A DNA stretch of 64,000 nt from Xylogone sp. PMI_703 (Eukaryota; Ascomycota; Leotiomycetes). Shown one piece after another: positions 47,447-60,333 of the stretch; positions within the stretch are counted from its first letter, which is position 1; every line of letters starts with the position of its first letter. The stretch lies in assembly GCA_021399445.1 (NCBI GenBank), contig JAJTUQ010000001.1, forward strand, positions 3,472,001 through 3,536,000, in the 5' to 3' direction. A program made the position numbers and the translations under genes. Below the pieces are notes generated by a model. That model was not told where the DNA came from. It was given only the letters and a program-made list of their open reading frames with translations, and did no database searches.

Positions 47447-48943
47447 CTAAGGCCACATCCTAGATTCCCATCCATAGCGCCGGTTTCCTATCAAGTCGGA
47501 GAACTCGTCGCTGAATGAGGTGCCGAACAGCCGGCCCTTCCACCAGCTCTGGCGGAACCCACAGGAGCCGGCCTCGGAAGTCTTCCGGCGGGATACGGCT
47601 AGTGTCCATGCAAAGGAACTGTCTGCCATGCCCATAAAGTAGGCACTCCTGCTCAGCACGAGGTAATCGACGAGAGCTTGTTGGTCCCATGTGAGGCTGG
47701 CTAGCTCCTCGCGATGAGTGTCTGGGATGAGGTCGTACTTTGTGACGACGGGTTTTGGCGGAGTGAGGGCTTGGGCTTCGGAGCTGAAGTCTCGGATGGA
47801 GGAAGCGTTGCCGGACGCGAGGTAGATTAGAGGAAGGGAAGAGAGGAAGTGTGATGAATCGATGTGGTCGAGGTAGTAGTTTGCTTGGTCCCGGTATCCT
47901 ATCCAGTAGGAGAGGATGTCGGATGCGGTGCGGAGGTGGATGCCGATGAAGGAGTGGGCTTCTGGCTTTGTGGTGGGAACTGTTGGGTCGATGGAGAGAT
48001 TGTAGCGGGAGTATAACTCGTAGAGGATTATGGCGGCAAGACGGTGGACGTCGTGACGGAATGGTAGGAGTTGGCCGAAGGTATCTGCGAAGCCAACTGA
48101 GTCGTGGCAGATAGGGCTGTGTATGCTGTTATTACTGAAGTTTCATAACTTGGAGACAAGGAAAGGGGGAAAAGAGTGAGGGCAAAACTTACAAGTGCTG
48201 CCAGACTCTCTCAAAGGGGACCAGGCTGATCTCCCCTTCTGGTGCCTTAATTTGCTCAACTCGAGGGCGAGCAGAATAAGCATCCATAAAGGGCCAGTGA
48301 GGTAGTTTCCTAGGGTATATCATTTCAACCTCTGTCACGGAGCCAAGCTTCTCAAGTTCGTCGACATCCTTGTAGATGGGCATTTGCGGGCACGCCTTCT
48401 TCATCCTTGAGAGAAAGCGGTCTTGATCAAAGAGGTAGTCCATAGAGGTCGTACCACTTGTCAGATCGCTCAAGTTGCTAGTTGACCTGAGGTTGATGAC
48501 GGGGAGAATAAGTCCTGCACCAGCAGAGATGGAATATCTAATGCAGTGCAGTAGCTCCTGTCTTATGTTTCCTGTTTCAATTGTCAATTCTCAGAGTAAG
48601 ATTGAATTAGTTTAGGGATGGGACTCGTACCAATACCCCCTATTATCCCATGGCAGGTGAAGACCACGGAGGGATCCCATTGCTGAGCATCACACATGGC
48701 TCTAATATGGGAGTGATCAAAGTTGTCTTCTTGGGCCGAAGTCATGGCAGCAGCAATGAACTCTTGGCTGGACATGTTCTCTTTGAGGCCGGTACTACCA
48801 TGTTCGCTCTGAGCATGTCCTGCCAGAACATATGGGATGCGTGCCGTTTGTTGGTGATAGCCAATCAGAATGCACACGGTCACCAGCGCGAGGACAATGG
48901 CCAGGAGCCGGCGCCTCAAGAACATGACAAAAGAGGAATTCAT
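47447..48943 (-). CDS. O-fucosyltransferase-like type II membrane protein
   Basis: 456-aa protein in three exons: 48943-48631, 48571-48193, 48125-47447. A short cytoplasmic basic N-terminus (RRRLL) precedes a signal anchor (AIVLALVTVCILIGY). The lumenal domain begins FTCHGIIGGIGNIRQELLHCIRYSISAGAGLILP, the nucleotide-sugar-binding opening of the fungal GDP-fucose O-fucosyltransferase-like family. It contains GIHLRTASD (HxRxxxD) and ends with WWKGRLFGTSF and the typical MWP terminus. It is probably a Golgi glycosyltransferase; the acceptor is unknown. Third-position GC is high and the frame is intact, unlike the decayed genes around it. Confidence 0.82.
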
Positions 48944-51000
48944 AATAGTAGCTTGGCTGCCCAGGCTGCTGTGGTTGCCATACTCCCACTGACCTGTTTG
49001 GAGAGATACCGGAGCACATTAGTACTTCTGAAAGGTACATTTTCTGGTTGCCTAGAAGTGGGAGCAGAAATCTCATACACATACCGTGCGGGTGCAACGC
49101 TGTGGATCCGCCCATCGCCATGTTTGAATGCTCCTTCCGAACGAAGACTGCAGTAGTTTAAAATTCTCGGGCATCCAAATCGGCAGTGGGTCGATTGAAT
49201 AATGGTTTTTCTTATTAGGAATCTTTGGTCCAAACAAAACCTTAAAAGATAAAACTCCTTGCAATGTGTTTTGTTTACCAATTGGCGACAAGTGCCCAAA
49301 GCCGAATGAAGAGAAGAATGGGAACGAACAACAAATGAAAAGGGATATCTGCTGAAGAATAGATGAAGCTACAAAAAAAGAGTAATTGGCGAATACAATT
49401 GGCACCGGCACTTGTAACATATATTATTACACTAACAACACCTCAGGCCTCTGGAGCCCTCCTGGAAGGTCCATATAAGATTTTCGGCGAAGCATTTAAA
49501 CAACCCCCCGTCAGAAAAGCCATGCGATCTAGGACGGGGCACAACGCTGTTTTTCTCTGGCGAGAGTCTGGGAAGAGCCAGGCAGTGATCTTTTTTGCAA
49601 CAGATGTCGTTCCATGCCCAGGACGAGTTAGCCAGAGTGGGCCATGCCCTTCCTACGTGGAGTGGGAAAAGCACCTTTTCTCTCAAGCCCTTGAGGTCAA
49701 CCTGGGAGGCCGGGCATGGTTCCCAGCCATAAGCGAATCCTTCCAGCACCCAGCGGGTGAGACGCTGACGGGATGGACAGCACTGGGGCCCGTTCAAACT
49801 CCACACCGGATCCCACGGGGCGCTGCGGTAGGTTGGTTAAACTGCTGCCTTGTGAGCGTCATCTCGCTGGAAATTGCTGCAGGGCGCTGGAGAGCTCGAA
49901 GAGTGGCATACGTCAAAGAAGCAACTGCCCCCTTTGCGCACAAGAGATGGCTCCAATCACGGACGGTGGCAGCTGGCAAACGCCGGGATCCTTCGAGCAC
50001 GGCGAGACACATGAGCGCGACCGAAAGGAGAGCAAAAGGGAGCCCAAGGGCGCAACGAGAGCAGGATGAGGCAGGGTTGAGATGGGAAATCGGGCCAGGC
50101 TAAGACAGTCCTGATATCATCGAAGAGATTTGGTTGACGCCGAGCACAGCGCAGACCAGCCAAAACAGGATATTGTACTCCAGATCCCAAGCCCGATGTG
50201 GCCCAGGACAGCAATGAGCTGCCCCGATCGGCCTGACGATCGACAGGCAAACGGTTCTGGCGGTGCAAGTCATCTTAATCCTGCTGCTTTTTCTCCTTCC
50301 TGGTCGCGTGCCTTATGTCAGTTACTTTCCTCCCAGAGCAGGCGCTCTCCCCAACAAAGTAAAAGACCGTTGTGTATTTTTGAACCTCGAGCTTAGTAGA
50401 AGGACTAGCTTGCCTGTAGCGCTTCAATTGTTTATACGCCTGGATACGCGTATACAGCGCTTTGAGGAACCTTGCAGACGGTAGTACAGCACTTGGGTTG
50501 GTTAACCGAGCGAGCCGAGGGCATCAAAGACACGGTCGTGACGGTCTTGAGCACAACTTGAAGTCCTCTTGAACCTGTTTGACCTGTCTTGACTTGCTGA
50601 TAGCACAGTGTAGTCGTCGCCGATGTCAGACCCCGTGCCATCCGACGTAATTGGCCACCATCCGCCCCGAGAGGGCCATGGTACGCCACGATCTTGACGC
50701 CCACGCGACCGTTGGCCGGTATTATTACGCTCGTTACGGTACCAAAGTGTGATCGTGTGATGATGATGATCGCACAGATTTTGTGATTTATGCTGATTAT
50801 GCACCGCCTGCTTCCGGGACCGGCCCTTTCTTCCCTCATTCATCATATTAAGCAGGGCTCGATTGCCTCCTGTTTTCTAGGCAACTAAATTATCTTCAAT
50901 CCTAATCGCTCGTTTCTTCCCATCGCACATTCTTTCATCACAATATTTCTAATACTAACAATCCAATGGCTATCTAGCTTCTACACCGACTGTCAGCGTT

Positions 51001-51031
51001 TGCAATGTAATGCAATGCAATGCAATGTAAT
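51001..51031. repeat. TGCAA/TGTAA pentanucleotide repeat
   Basis: Six tandem 5-bp units, TGCAA or TGTAA, with C/T the only variation. Confidence 0.7.
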
Positions 51032-51260
51032 CGACAATGCGGCAGAGAATGGACGATGCGCAATTGATAATTATTGTAGGTACTTGCTGTGTACAGCCAC
51101 TGAATATCTTTGGGAGAAATCCTCATGCTTGTAGCGCCACGATTCTAGTGTGGCAGTTCGTGAAGTGGCGGTGCGCTTACTGTAGAGGACGGGGTTTCAT
51201 ACCATAATCCTCGACACAGCTCTTGTTTCTTGCTGCGGCTCCTTAATCGAGAGATCTCTC

Positions 51261-51310
51261 CTTCCCCCTTCCCCTTCCCCTTCCCCTTCCCCTTCCCCTT
51301 CCCCTTTTCC
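51261..51310. repeat. CCCCTT hexanucleotide microsatellite
   Basis: About seven tandem CCCCTT units in a pyrimidine-only stretch. Confidence 0.85.
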
Positions 51311-52182
51311 TTTTGCTTTCCCCTGAGTCAGGTATTTGCCGTCCAGGCTGTTTGCGATCGGTCGGCTCTTCCTAGATCTGCCACATGCCCTAGTCTTAAG
51401 TGGCTCACACTATGGAAGCCGCATTACTGTACAGCACTATCCCAGCGGCGGTGCAGCTGCTAGTGTTGTCAATTACTCCGTACAACACTGTAATAATAGC
51501 ATCCCACCGGGATGTCACGTTTGCTGAAGATCTGATCCAGCGATTCAGCACGTGTGGAGAGCGCGCATTAACCACGAGCGATCGCAAAACAACGAGCCCA
51601 GCGTTTTGATCTGCGGAGGGGTTGATGAGCCGCAGATATTCATTCTCAGTAATCATATTACTGGTATCATCATCATATGCTATTATCGAAATGGGGGAAA
51701 GTACCCTGCTATAAAACAGCCCTAGAGTAACAATAAATAGCCTTCTGGAATGGCTCCTGTTGGTCGCGCACACAAACGAAGGATTGATGGACACCACCAA
51801 CCACGCCTCACCCGTCGCACCATCGCCAGTCATGCAAGGCACTTTTCAGCCTTCTGCCAGAACAGGAAAGTAACCTCTGCCGGATCGGTGAGCGATGCTC
51901 TTCACTCATGTTGATCGGATCTGAACGATTAGGGCTCGGACGGGTACGGTGCATCATCATAAGAATTCCCATTGCAGAGTAGTTCTATCTAATTTTAAGT
52001 TGTTCCAAGAAATATTCCGCGGGATAATAAGCTTTTAGTCAAGGAGCTAAATGTGCCAGAACATAGCCCTGTATGTATGTAAATATGCGGCTGGGACTGA
52101 GGCATTCTTAGCTACTCTTAGGCACACTCAGTAGGTCAACTTAGCGGAAGCCTGTACTTGTTGTACTACACTCATTCAACTG

Positions 52183-52206
52183 AGAAAGTGAGAAAGTGAG
52201 AAAGTG
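52183..52206. repeat. AGAAAGTG x3
   Basis: Three perfect tandem 8-bp units. Confidence 0.85.
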
Positions 52207-53939
52207 CTACTGACAGTATCTCATTTTTCTTTTCCATCATGGAATAGTGGCATGTCTGGGTCCAGATGATGGGAGAGGACTACCAGATAGTAGAGAACAT
52301 CCGTTCCATGTGTAGACGGACTCCTACCGTCTAGACAGCTGCTGTAGCTACCATTGGCTTCTCTACCAGATTTTCTCTGGCATTTTTCGGGATCATTCTT
52401 GAATATTACTGCACTAGGGGCACGAGAGTACCGGAACTGCTACAGCATATGAAGGTGCACATAGCTGCTGATCTATGTTGAAAGCTGCTGAGTTGAGGTC
52501 TACTACGTAAAGCAAGATGAACAGAACTGCTGTACGTCCATTTGCTTGTGAGTTATCATCAATCGCTGTTTCGGTGAGGAGACACGACCTGGGTTGATAA
52601 CTGCATACCACATGCAGGCTCTATCTGAGCACAGCTCACGGAATTCTTGAAAAGAAAGCCAGTGCTGGCACACATATATCGTGCGAAATGAGTCAACCGC
52701 CAGTTGCACGCTGATTGACCAGATTGCGTAGCATTTGGTTGGTGGGATCGAGATATCATTACCTTGGTTGGGATTCTGAACAGGCAGAAGCCTGAACTCC
52801 GAGTTCTGAACTCCGCATGTCCACACAAGGAAGAGTTGCTGACTACCAATCAGAAACAGGGCACCTTCACATGGAGAATTAAATGTATATAAAGCTCTCC
52901 GGTGGTCCCGCTCCTTCTGAAAAATTTCTATATCCTTTATTATACCATGTCTATCACTTAGTAACCGTGAGTTCCTCACCAAATGGCTCGTAACCCCTCC
53001 TTTTCAGCAGGTCTATGCTGCGCGTTCCTTATTGCTTATCGGATCTATGCAAACAATAATGTCAGATGATGGCCGATACTTGGTACTTGTAGGGGTTTCG
53101 ACTCTTCGATTCTTGGTCCCCCACTCTTGGAGTTTGTCTACTGGGGGAGCCTTTGAGCATCATACACGAAAGGCAAGTCAGCAAGTTAGCAGGCTCAGAT
53201 TTCGGGATGCACATTGCAACTAGAAAAACTGGACAAGATTATTCCCAAGTGGATTTGGAAGGTGCAAATCCACAAAGATAAGAGAAACTTCTCCTTGCGT
53301 CCTTTTGATATCTTTCTTTTTGTTGTTATCTTCGTAAATTCTTATCATTGGTGACTACATCAACTGCACTAGTTACTCAGGATCATGACAGTGAAAGTGT
53401 TGGAAAATGGGGGTTTGAGCGACTGGGTTCGCATATTCTGCAGTTTTTGGTTCTTGAACTGATCCTTAAGCTTAATTGGCACCTTAACATTCAACAGTAC
53501 GCCACGCGAAGGAAGATTGGGCCCGACACCGAGGTTCTCACGATAAGATGGAGTTGGAGATGACAGAGTAGGAAGGTGAGAGAGGGATCAGCAACACCGG
53601 CTAATCGTCGACCACACTCCGTTCGCAGTAACCATTCAATCCTCGCAGCAAGCTAATCAGAACAGAGCAATCACTCGGGCAAACTCTCGTATCGAAGCTG
53701 CGTTTGGTAAAAGCAGAACCCAAGACTCCAAGCATTATTGGACCATGCGCAACACTCTTGCCATCTCTCACCCCAGATTGTTGGCTATATGCACATATAC
53801 GCAGGGGGTTGTAGGCGGTGCGCTGTGCGACTTATTGGGCCTATATCAATAATGGTAGCCCCCGCTAAAGATGGAGTCTCTTGTAGCTCTCTGAAAAAGA
53901 GGATGCTGCAATCCACCGCGCAACCTTCGGTGATTCAAG

Positions 53940-56745
53940 ATGGATTCTAGAATTCCGGGGCAGGCTGGCGCTCCGCTGAGCGGAGACCCTCAACTTGCTT
54001 TCAACACCAGCCATGCTACCGGAGTTGAGGCGCTCGAGGAACTAGGTGTTCACGATGTAGCTCAGCAACGTCATGCTACACAGGAAGTTGCGCTGGACGA
54101 GAAGAAGGAGATGGGCGAAATCAGCTACATTCCTACAGATGAGGAAACAGTCGAAATCGGGAAAGGGATGACCGCTTCTGAGAAAGTTGATAATATGCAA
54201 GAAATCGCCCTTTATGCACTTCATGTTGAAGATGACCCATCACTCAATCCGTGGACGATTCGGACGTGGTTCCTTGGTAGGTTGCGCTCTTGGTATTCTC
54301 ACAAACTTACTGACCTGGCCAGGCATTGGACTTTCATGCTTCTCAGCGGTCCTGGCAAGTATATATCAATTCAAGCCTCAAGGAATCACTCTGTCATCCA
54401 CTTTCCTTTGTGTGATCAGCTATATTCTCGCCCTTGTGATGGAAAAGGTCTTGCCAAAATCCGGCTTCATCGGAAGGTGGCTCAATCCTCATGTTTTCAA
54501 TCACAAGGAGCATGCTGCTATTCTCATCATGGCTACGACCGCTGCCCGGTCTGCCATGGCTGCTGAAGTAATCGCAGTTCAGAGACTTTGGTATACTTCG
54601 GTGCCAAATGGAGCTGTTTGCATCTTCTTGATCTTCTCGTCCCAAACTCTAGGATATGGTATGGCTGGCCTCTTACGAAAAGTTCTGGTGTATCCGACAA
54701 AGGCATGATCCCTTTTTAATTACTCAACTCTAGAGCATGCAATGCATCACATTGTTCTATGGACGTCGCAGCTAATTATCCAAAAAGTTCTTTTACCCTG
54801 CGAATCTGCCAATTATGTCTCTGCTGGAGACGCTTCACAGAAAGCGAAATGAGACGAAGCCACAGCTGAAGATTTTCTACTGGGCCTTCTGCTTGATATT
54901 TGTATGGGAAGTAGTGCCCGAATACATGATGCCCATTCTCACGGCCGTTAACGTCTTCTGTCTGGCTAAAAGGAACAGCAGTAGGTCTTCGACGTTAAGT
55001 TTAACACACCATGCTGACAATAAAAGTGGTCTTTACAAATATCTTTGGAGGAGGAAACGGAAATGAGGGCCTCGGCTTTCTCTCTCTTTGCTTCGATTTC
55101 CAGTACATTGGCAGTAATGCCTTGTATCTACCTTTACAGGTAATATGAACCATTTTATCTGATCCCCTTCCTCGCAAGAACAAGAGAATTCGATTATCAA
55201 AAATCTCGATCTAACAGCTATTTCCATAGACGGAAGTTAACATACTGATTGGATATGTTCTGAACCTCGCTGTCTTCCTCGGTGTTTTTTATGCCAATAT
55301 TTGGAGAGCACGGGATTTCCCATTCTTGTCTCAGCTGCTATTCTCGGCACAATCTAATAACACGCAATATATCACCTTCAACCAGACAGCCGTGTTAGAT
55401 TCAAATGGCAATCTGGATGAGGCTAAACTTGCAGTGGAAGGTGTTCCCTACATGGCAGCTACCTTTGCTTCATACGTCTTAACTCAGAACATGGCTATTA
55501 CTGCAACTATCACTCACCTGATACTCTACAACTGGGATGATCTCAAGAGCGCTTGGTCTTTTCTCTCCCTGGCTAATTTGAAATCTCTGGGTAAGCCCTC
55601 TACTTGGATGTTCTGGAAAGAGGACCTACCCGCCGAAGAGACGAGCGAGGAAAAGGACCCGCACTACAGACTTATGCTCAAGTACAAGGATGCCCCTGAC
55701 TGGTGGTACGGGATGGTTTTTCTTATCGCAGGTGCTGTTGGCTTAATCTGTATTTATGAAGCGAAATCTGGTATGGCCTGGTGGGCCTTCATCATTGCCA
55801 ATATTCTGGCCTTCATCCTCGTTCTCTTTACCGGGGCACAGTACGGTCTTACCGGCTTTAATCTACCTGTTCAGCCTATTATCCAGATGATCGGTGCATA
55901 TCTCGAACCAGGAAATCCTCTCACTAATATGTAAGTTTGTCCCTGATTTCTAGTCTAGTGACACCTACCTAATACATCGTGCAGGTATTTCACACTGTAT
56001 GGATACAATTCTGTTACCCAAGGTCTGCTGCTACTATCCGACTTAAAGCTAGGTCAATACGCCAAATTGAGCCCACGATGTACATTCACCATGCAGATGA
56101 TTGGAACTCTGGTTGGAGCGATTCTGAACTATGTCATCACAATCAGCGTTACTACGAACCAGCGAGAGATCCTCCTCTCGATTGAAGGAACTCACATCTG
56201 GTCTGGAGCTGTAAGTTACCTCTCGTTCAGATATAATGGTATTAGAGATCATTCTTAACGCCAATTAGGGGCTTCAATCGTTCAACACACAAGCAATCAC
56301 CTGGGGTGGACTCGCAAAGCACATGTACTCCTGGGGAAGCACCTATCAATGGGTTCCTCTCGGCCTTGTGATAGGCTTTGCAGCGCCCATTCCAATTTAC
56401 GCTCTTCACCGACTCTTCCCCAAAGTCGGCTTCAATTACCTAAACGTATCGATCATCGCCTGGCACATCGGGTGGCTCGTGACGGGCATCAACTCAGCCA
56501 TCATTTCCTTCTTCATCGTCGCGTTCTGGAGTCAATTCTACCTGCGTCGCTACAAGCCGGCATGGTTCTTGAAGTTTAATTACGTGCTGTGTGCGGGCTT
56601 GGATGGAGGTACCCAGGTTATTGTATTCATCATGTCGTTTGTTTTCTTTGGGGCCAGTGGTAAACCGATTCCGTTCCCTAATTACTGGGGAAACAATGGC
56701 GGTGGCAACATTGATTACTGTATGGTAGATCCGGGGAATGGATGA
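53940..56745 (+). CDS. OPT-family oligopeptide transporter
   Basis: 808-aa proton-coupled transporter in seven exons: 53940-54276, 54323-54702, 54788-54980, 55027-55139, 55230-55930, 55985-56210, 56269-56745. The frame is continuous only if the second intron uses a GC donor (54703) and an AG acceptor at 54787. A charged cytosolic N-terminus of about 100 residues ends in DDPSLNPWTIRTWFLG, the usual entry to helix 1. Numerous transmembrane segments follow. Family landmarks include LNPHVFNHKEHAAI, the GGGNGNEGLG loop, YFTLYGYNSVTQG and the C-terminal NYWGNNGGGNIDYC. OPT proteins import tetra- to hexapeptides or glutathione at the plasma membrane. No nonsense change is present. Substrate unknown. 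Confidence 0.9.
54703..54787 (+). other. non-canonical GC-AG intron
   Basis: The exon ends CCGACAAAG and is followed by GCATGA; the next exon starts after CCAAAAAG. Only this choice keeps the frame and restores the conserved YPxxxxYPANLPxxS region. GCATGA is one transition from the common donor GTATGA. Confidence 0.65.
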
Positions 56746-56928
56746 GAGATGGGGCTTGTGTTGTTATGGATAATGCCTCTCGGAGTTACTATTATATATC
56801 TGAAATATGAATGTAGCAGTTTTTAAGTAGAATTCTGGCTAGACTCTTGACTCTACCATGATTGTTGACATAATGTCTATGTTTACAGTTATTTTTGCCC
56901 CAGTAATTGAAGCTGCGATTCTCGGCCG

Positions 56929-58274
56929 TTAAAAATCAATAATCTCACCTAAGCTCATATGTTCATCCAAAGACTTTTCCTCGGCTTGTTGCATCTTCAT
57001 CTCGACGAATTCATCTAGCTGATTTCGTTCGTCTTCTGTTAGAAGAGAAAGCCGATCATCAAGTGAGGTAAAATTACCAAAGTATTTCTCATCGAGAAAC
57101 TTCCAGTATATGTCATCAAACATGAAGCTTTTCCTTGCAGCAAGACAGAACCAAAATAAGCCATTCTTCATAGAGAGTGACATCCGATCCGATAGACGCT
57201 GTGACTCTATGAGGGTACCCTTTTTGATTTGCCTGTCCTCGCAAGCTCGAAGTGTCTTTACGAATAGTTCCAGACGGGGCGTGTACCTATGCAAAAAGAG
57301 ATCTAGGTCTGCCTCCCAGGCCTCTGGACTTTCCAATATCAGCCACCACGGCGCGGTATAGGTGAACTCTGCTGGGGCAACATAAATTCCCAATCAATGA
57401 CTCCGGTAATCATGAAGTCTTGCGAAACGAGAACATTCGAGGGGCGTAGATCGTCACAGTAGAGGTGGAAGGAGTCTTGTTCTGTAGGAATCTGGCGAGC
57501 TATTTTCCGGAATAGGCATCGTGCTATATACTTTTTTCGGCAGTCCTGTTCATCCGTCACAGCATTATTGCGCCGATATCGAAGGTGGAAAAGCTGTTGT
57601 GTTGCAAGGTCCTCGAAGTATTCAGATGCTGTTTTAAATTCATGCTCGCTAAACATACTTGGAGGGTAGTTTCCGACACGGACAAGTTCATTCATATTGA
57701 GAGTTAAAGGCCGCTTGCCCACCTTCCACACTCCCAAGTCAAATTTCAAGGCCCCGATACTTGGGAAAGTGGGCTTGGAGAGCTCTAACACTACCTGGGC
57801 CATAGCATAATAGGCTCGCTGTAGACTCGATTCGGAGGTGTTTGGATCCAAATTGGGCGATTGAATTGCTGGATCTCCAATGCGTCTGGACAATGGAGTC
57901 CCTTCGATGACAGTCATCACAATATAAGGGCCACATCCCCAGTTGCCGGCTCCAAGGACAACTGGGATCGGTAGCCGCGTATTTTGAGCAAGAAAGGCCA
58001 TAACCGCAAGCTCATCGTCAATCTTTTCAAAGCGAAAACGACTACGGCCGAGAATAGGAAAACGAACTAGCACTTGGCTTTCATCCTCAAAAGTGACTCT
58101 ACAGCACATGTTGAAAGCCCCAGTTGTGAACTCCGAGGCATTGACTGCTTCGACACCAGGGTGGTGCTAGCTAGCGAGTTTGAGTGGCAGAGCTGGAGAC
58201 TGTCGCATCAGCAGTTTCAGCCAACCAGCAAACAGCTTTTGGGAATTCTCTTCTGCCAGATCGTCCCAGTCCAT
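56929..58274 (-). pseudogene. APH-fold phosphotransferase family protein, nonsense plus frameshift
   Basis: The ATG at 58274 opens MDWDDLAEENSQKLFAGWLK, then TAG at 58167-58169 (codon 36) interrupts a frame that continues to AFNMCCRVTFED, the family's P-loop-like beta strands. Kinase-like landmarks follow: GPYIVMTVIEGTPL (hinge), YCDDLRPSNVLV (catalytic loop with Asp and Asn) and GVIDWEF (metal-binding Asp). Immediately after WEF, near 57383-57388, the frame jumps: the next family block (YVAPAEFTYTAPWWL) is in another frame, best explained by loss of about four bases. The C-terminal half then runs open to 56929. These fungal proteins phosphorylate unknown small molecules. With two breaks the gene is dead. 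Confidence 0.78.
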
Positions 58275-58664
58275 ACTGGGAAGCACGAGTGGATGCTATA
58301 AGACTGTATTGTGTTTCGAGGATGAGGACTTTAGCAACAATAATAATATTGATACCGCTTATCCAAAAGATTAAGCTACTCTGGTAATCAAGGGAGTTGT
58401 GGGCGGTGATTCTGTAGCTTGGGTACCTGTAGATGACTAAGCCCGCATTGAGCAACTGTTAAGCTGCCATTTTCAAAGAAACCTTTATTCCTCACGAGTG
58501 AGTTCTTGTCCGTGCATGAAGAGTGATTAGGGAGTCCTTGTTATGATACAAAATTGACAGCACCATATTGGCCTTCAACTCAATAAGAATAACTACTTAT
58601 TGTTGGATAGCGATTTTCTGTGTCATGTGCTTCGCTGTAGATAGCTGTGTATCTACGATACTTA
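58275..58664. other. intergenic
   Basis: Space between the broken phosphotransferase gene and the Zn2Cys6 gene. Nothing seen. Confidence 0.5.
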
Positions 58665-60333
58665 TCAAGTACCGCGCTGTCTATGTTTCTCAAATGGTAC
58701 TGATGTCCAGATCAGCATTCCGAGCCTATCCAAATCCCCGCACCATCTTCTCAGATCAGACAATACCCCAGGGTCTTCAGTAATGCTGTCTGTGTTGTTG
58801 CTGGATTGGGTCTGTAATCCTATCAGGTCCGCCATAGTCAGTGATTTGTCTGACTTCCTCATTCTCAAGTACTGTTCATATCGTCTCTTCCACTCGCCGT
58901 CGGAGTTGGCTTCCCATAGCTCCCGCGTACACGGAAGTGGTACGGATTGTCGAGCCCCGCAGATATCACGCTCCCCTGCCCCCATGAGGCCTTCGAGAAG
59001 AAGTCCGATTACATAGAGCAAAGCGATTGTCCTGTTTTCTCAGTAAGAATCCTTCAAATTTCGTGGACGAGATGCAATACAGTCCAGGGCTACAGATTGC
59101 ATACTCACCTCCTAACGCTCTCAAGTACGATCCATTCGCGTCGATTCATACCGTTCCATGATATATTCGAACGCCAGTCATAGCAATTGACAATATTTGC
59201 TGCCATATCCTATTGTGACTTAACATGAACACTTGGGTCTTATAGCCACTATTTGAATGCTTACAAGAGCTGTCCTAACCAATGAGCCGGCATCGTTAGT
59301 ATTGATCGATTCCGAATCGTAAGCCTGGAGAAGCATGTATATCGTAATAGCCTGCAGTGCATCGAGTAGCTCATGAGAGTTATAGCCTTCGTACTAGAAT
59401 CCAGTCAGTATAAACCCACCGAAGAAAGAGCCTAAGAGAATTGTCCATGGCAAGATTGTAGCTGCTAGCACTGACCTCGCGATGTAATCGAGCTTGCTCC
59501 GCATAGATTGTCTTCCATACGAATCCAGTATTTCCTGCTGTCCTTGAGTAGAACATTTGCACTAAGCCGGCGCAGATGGCCAATGGCTCTGGAAGACAAT
59601 GATGCTTCCCATTCTCCGTACATTCTGTAATAACTCCTTCGTTTAGGGTACATCGGGGGTATATAAATGGAGGAAGATGACTGCCATTAACCATCATCTT
59701 GGGATAGGCCGACAATTGCCCAAGTACCACTGTAGTTGCAAGGCAGGCCCTATCTGAGTACCGTGGGTGAAGAGCTTGTTTGGAAGAGTCAGACCTACGA
59801 GCAATAGCCGTGGAGTTAACGGCGTTGCTGCTAAACCAGATATTTGAGTCCACCAAAGGCAGTTCTGGAAGAGCAGGAATCATAACATAAGGGAAATTGA
59901 TGTCTTGCTCTGGTAGATTGCTTTCCAACGTCATAACGGGCGGACTGGCCATATGAGGCAGCAGTTCAAGTGATTGTGCGCCTATCAGTGCTGAGGTTGC
60001 ATTTTCATCGCTCAAGTTCCATTCGTGAGAGTGATCTTGTTCGTACCCTAGAGCTGTCTCTGCCGGGGAGCTAGTGGGCAAAACGTCAAAACCATGAAGG
60101 TTAGCTATGGGACCTAGGCTGAAAATTGATTGTCTATTTTCACTAGGTCCTGAGGCTGGAACTTGATTAGCTGGTGAGTGCTGCGAATAAAGTGCACGTA
60201 TTTCGCTGGCACATCCGTGGTAATCACACTGAAGATTGCGCCGTAAACAGCGATGGCAACTTGGCGTAGCTCGATTGCAACGAGCCCTTGCTGACCGGCA
60301 AGCGGAGCAAGATTTCTTCCTGGAGAAAGGCAT
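58665..60333 (-). CDS. Zn2Cys6 transcription factor
   Basis: 484-aa regulator in four exons: 60333-59476, 59393-59265, 59209-59109, 59031-58665. The phases agree. The N-terminus holds a textbook zinc cluster (CSACRSARARC...CHRCLRRNLQC). There is no clear coiled coil. The middle part has TF-domain stretches (RACLATTVVLGQLSAYPKMM; EGYNSHELLDALQAITIYMLLQAYD). The C-terminal block (LPCTRELWEANSDGEWKRRYEQYLRMR) is typical of a regulator subgroup often found beside metabolic gene clusters. It is divergent from the SDR gene across 0.57 kb, which could be its target. Intact. Confidence 0.87.

Larger units (their letters stand above)
48944..53939. other. 5-kb gene desert, partly GC-rich
   Basis: No convincing gene. 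49430-50400 is GC-richer and carries overlapping open frames on both strands without domain resemblance. Simple repeats occur at 51001-51031, 51261-51310 and 52183-52206. The last part is the promoter of the OPT gene. The region could hold a non-coding transcript or long regulatory sequence, but nothing identifies one. Confidence 0.5.

Noticed and set aside
49363..50103. 246-codon intronless open frame on the plus strand
   Set aside because: GC-rich DNA gives long open frames on both strands here. The protein shows no domain, signal or family pattern and changes character along its length, so chance is more likely.
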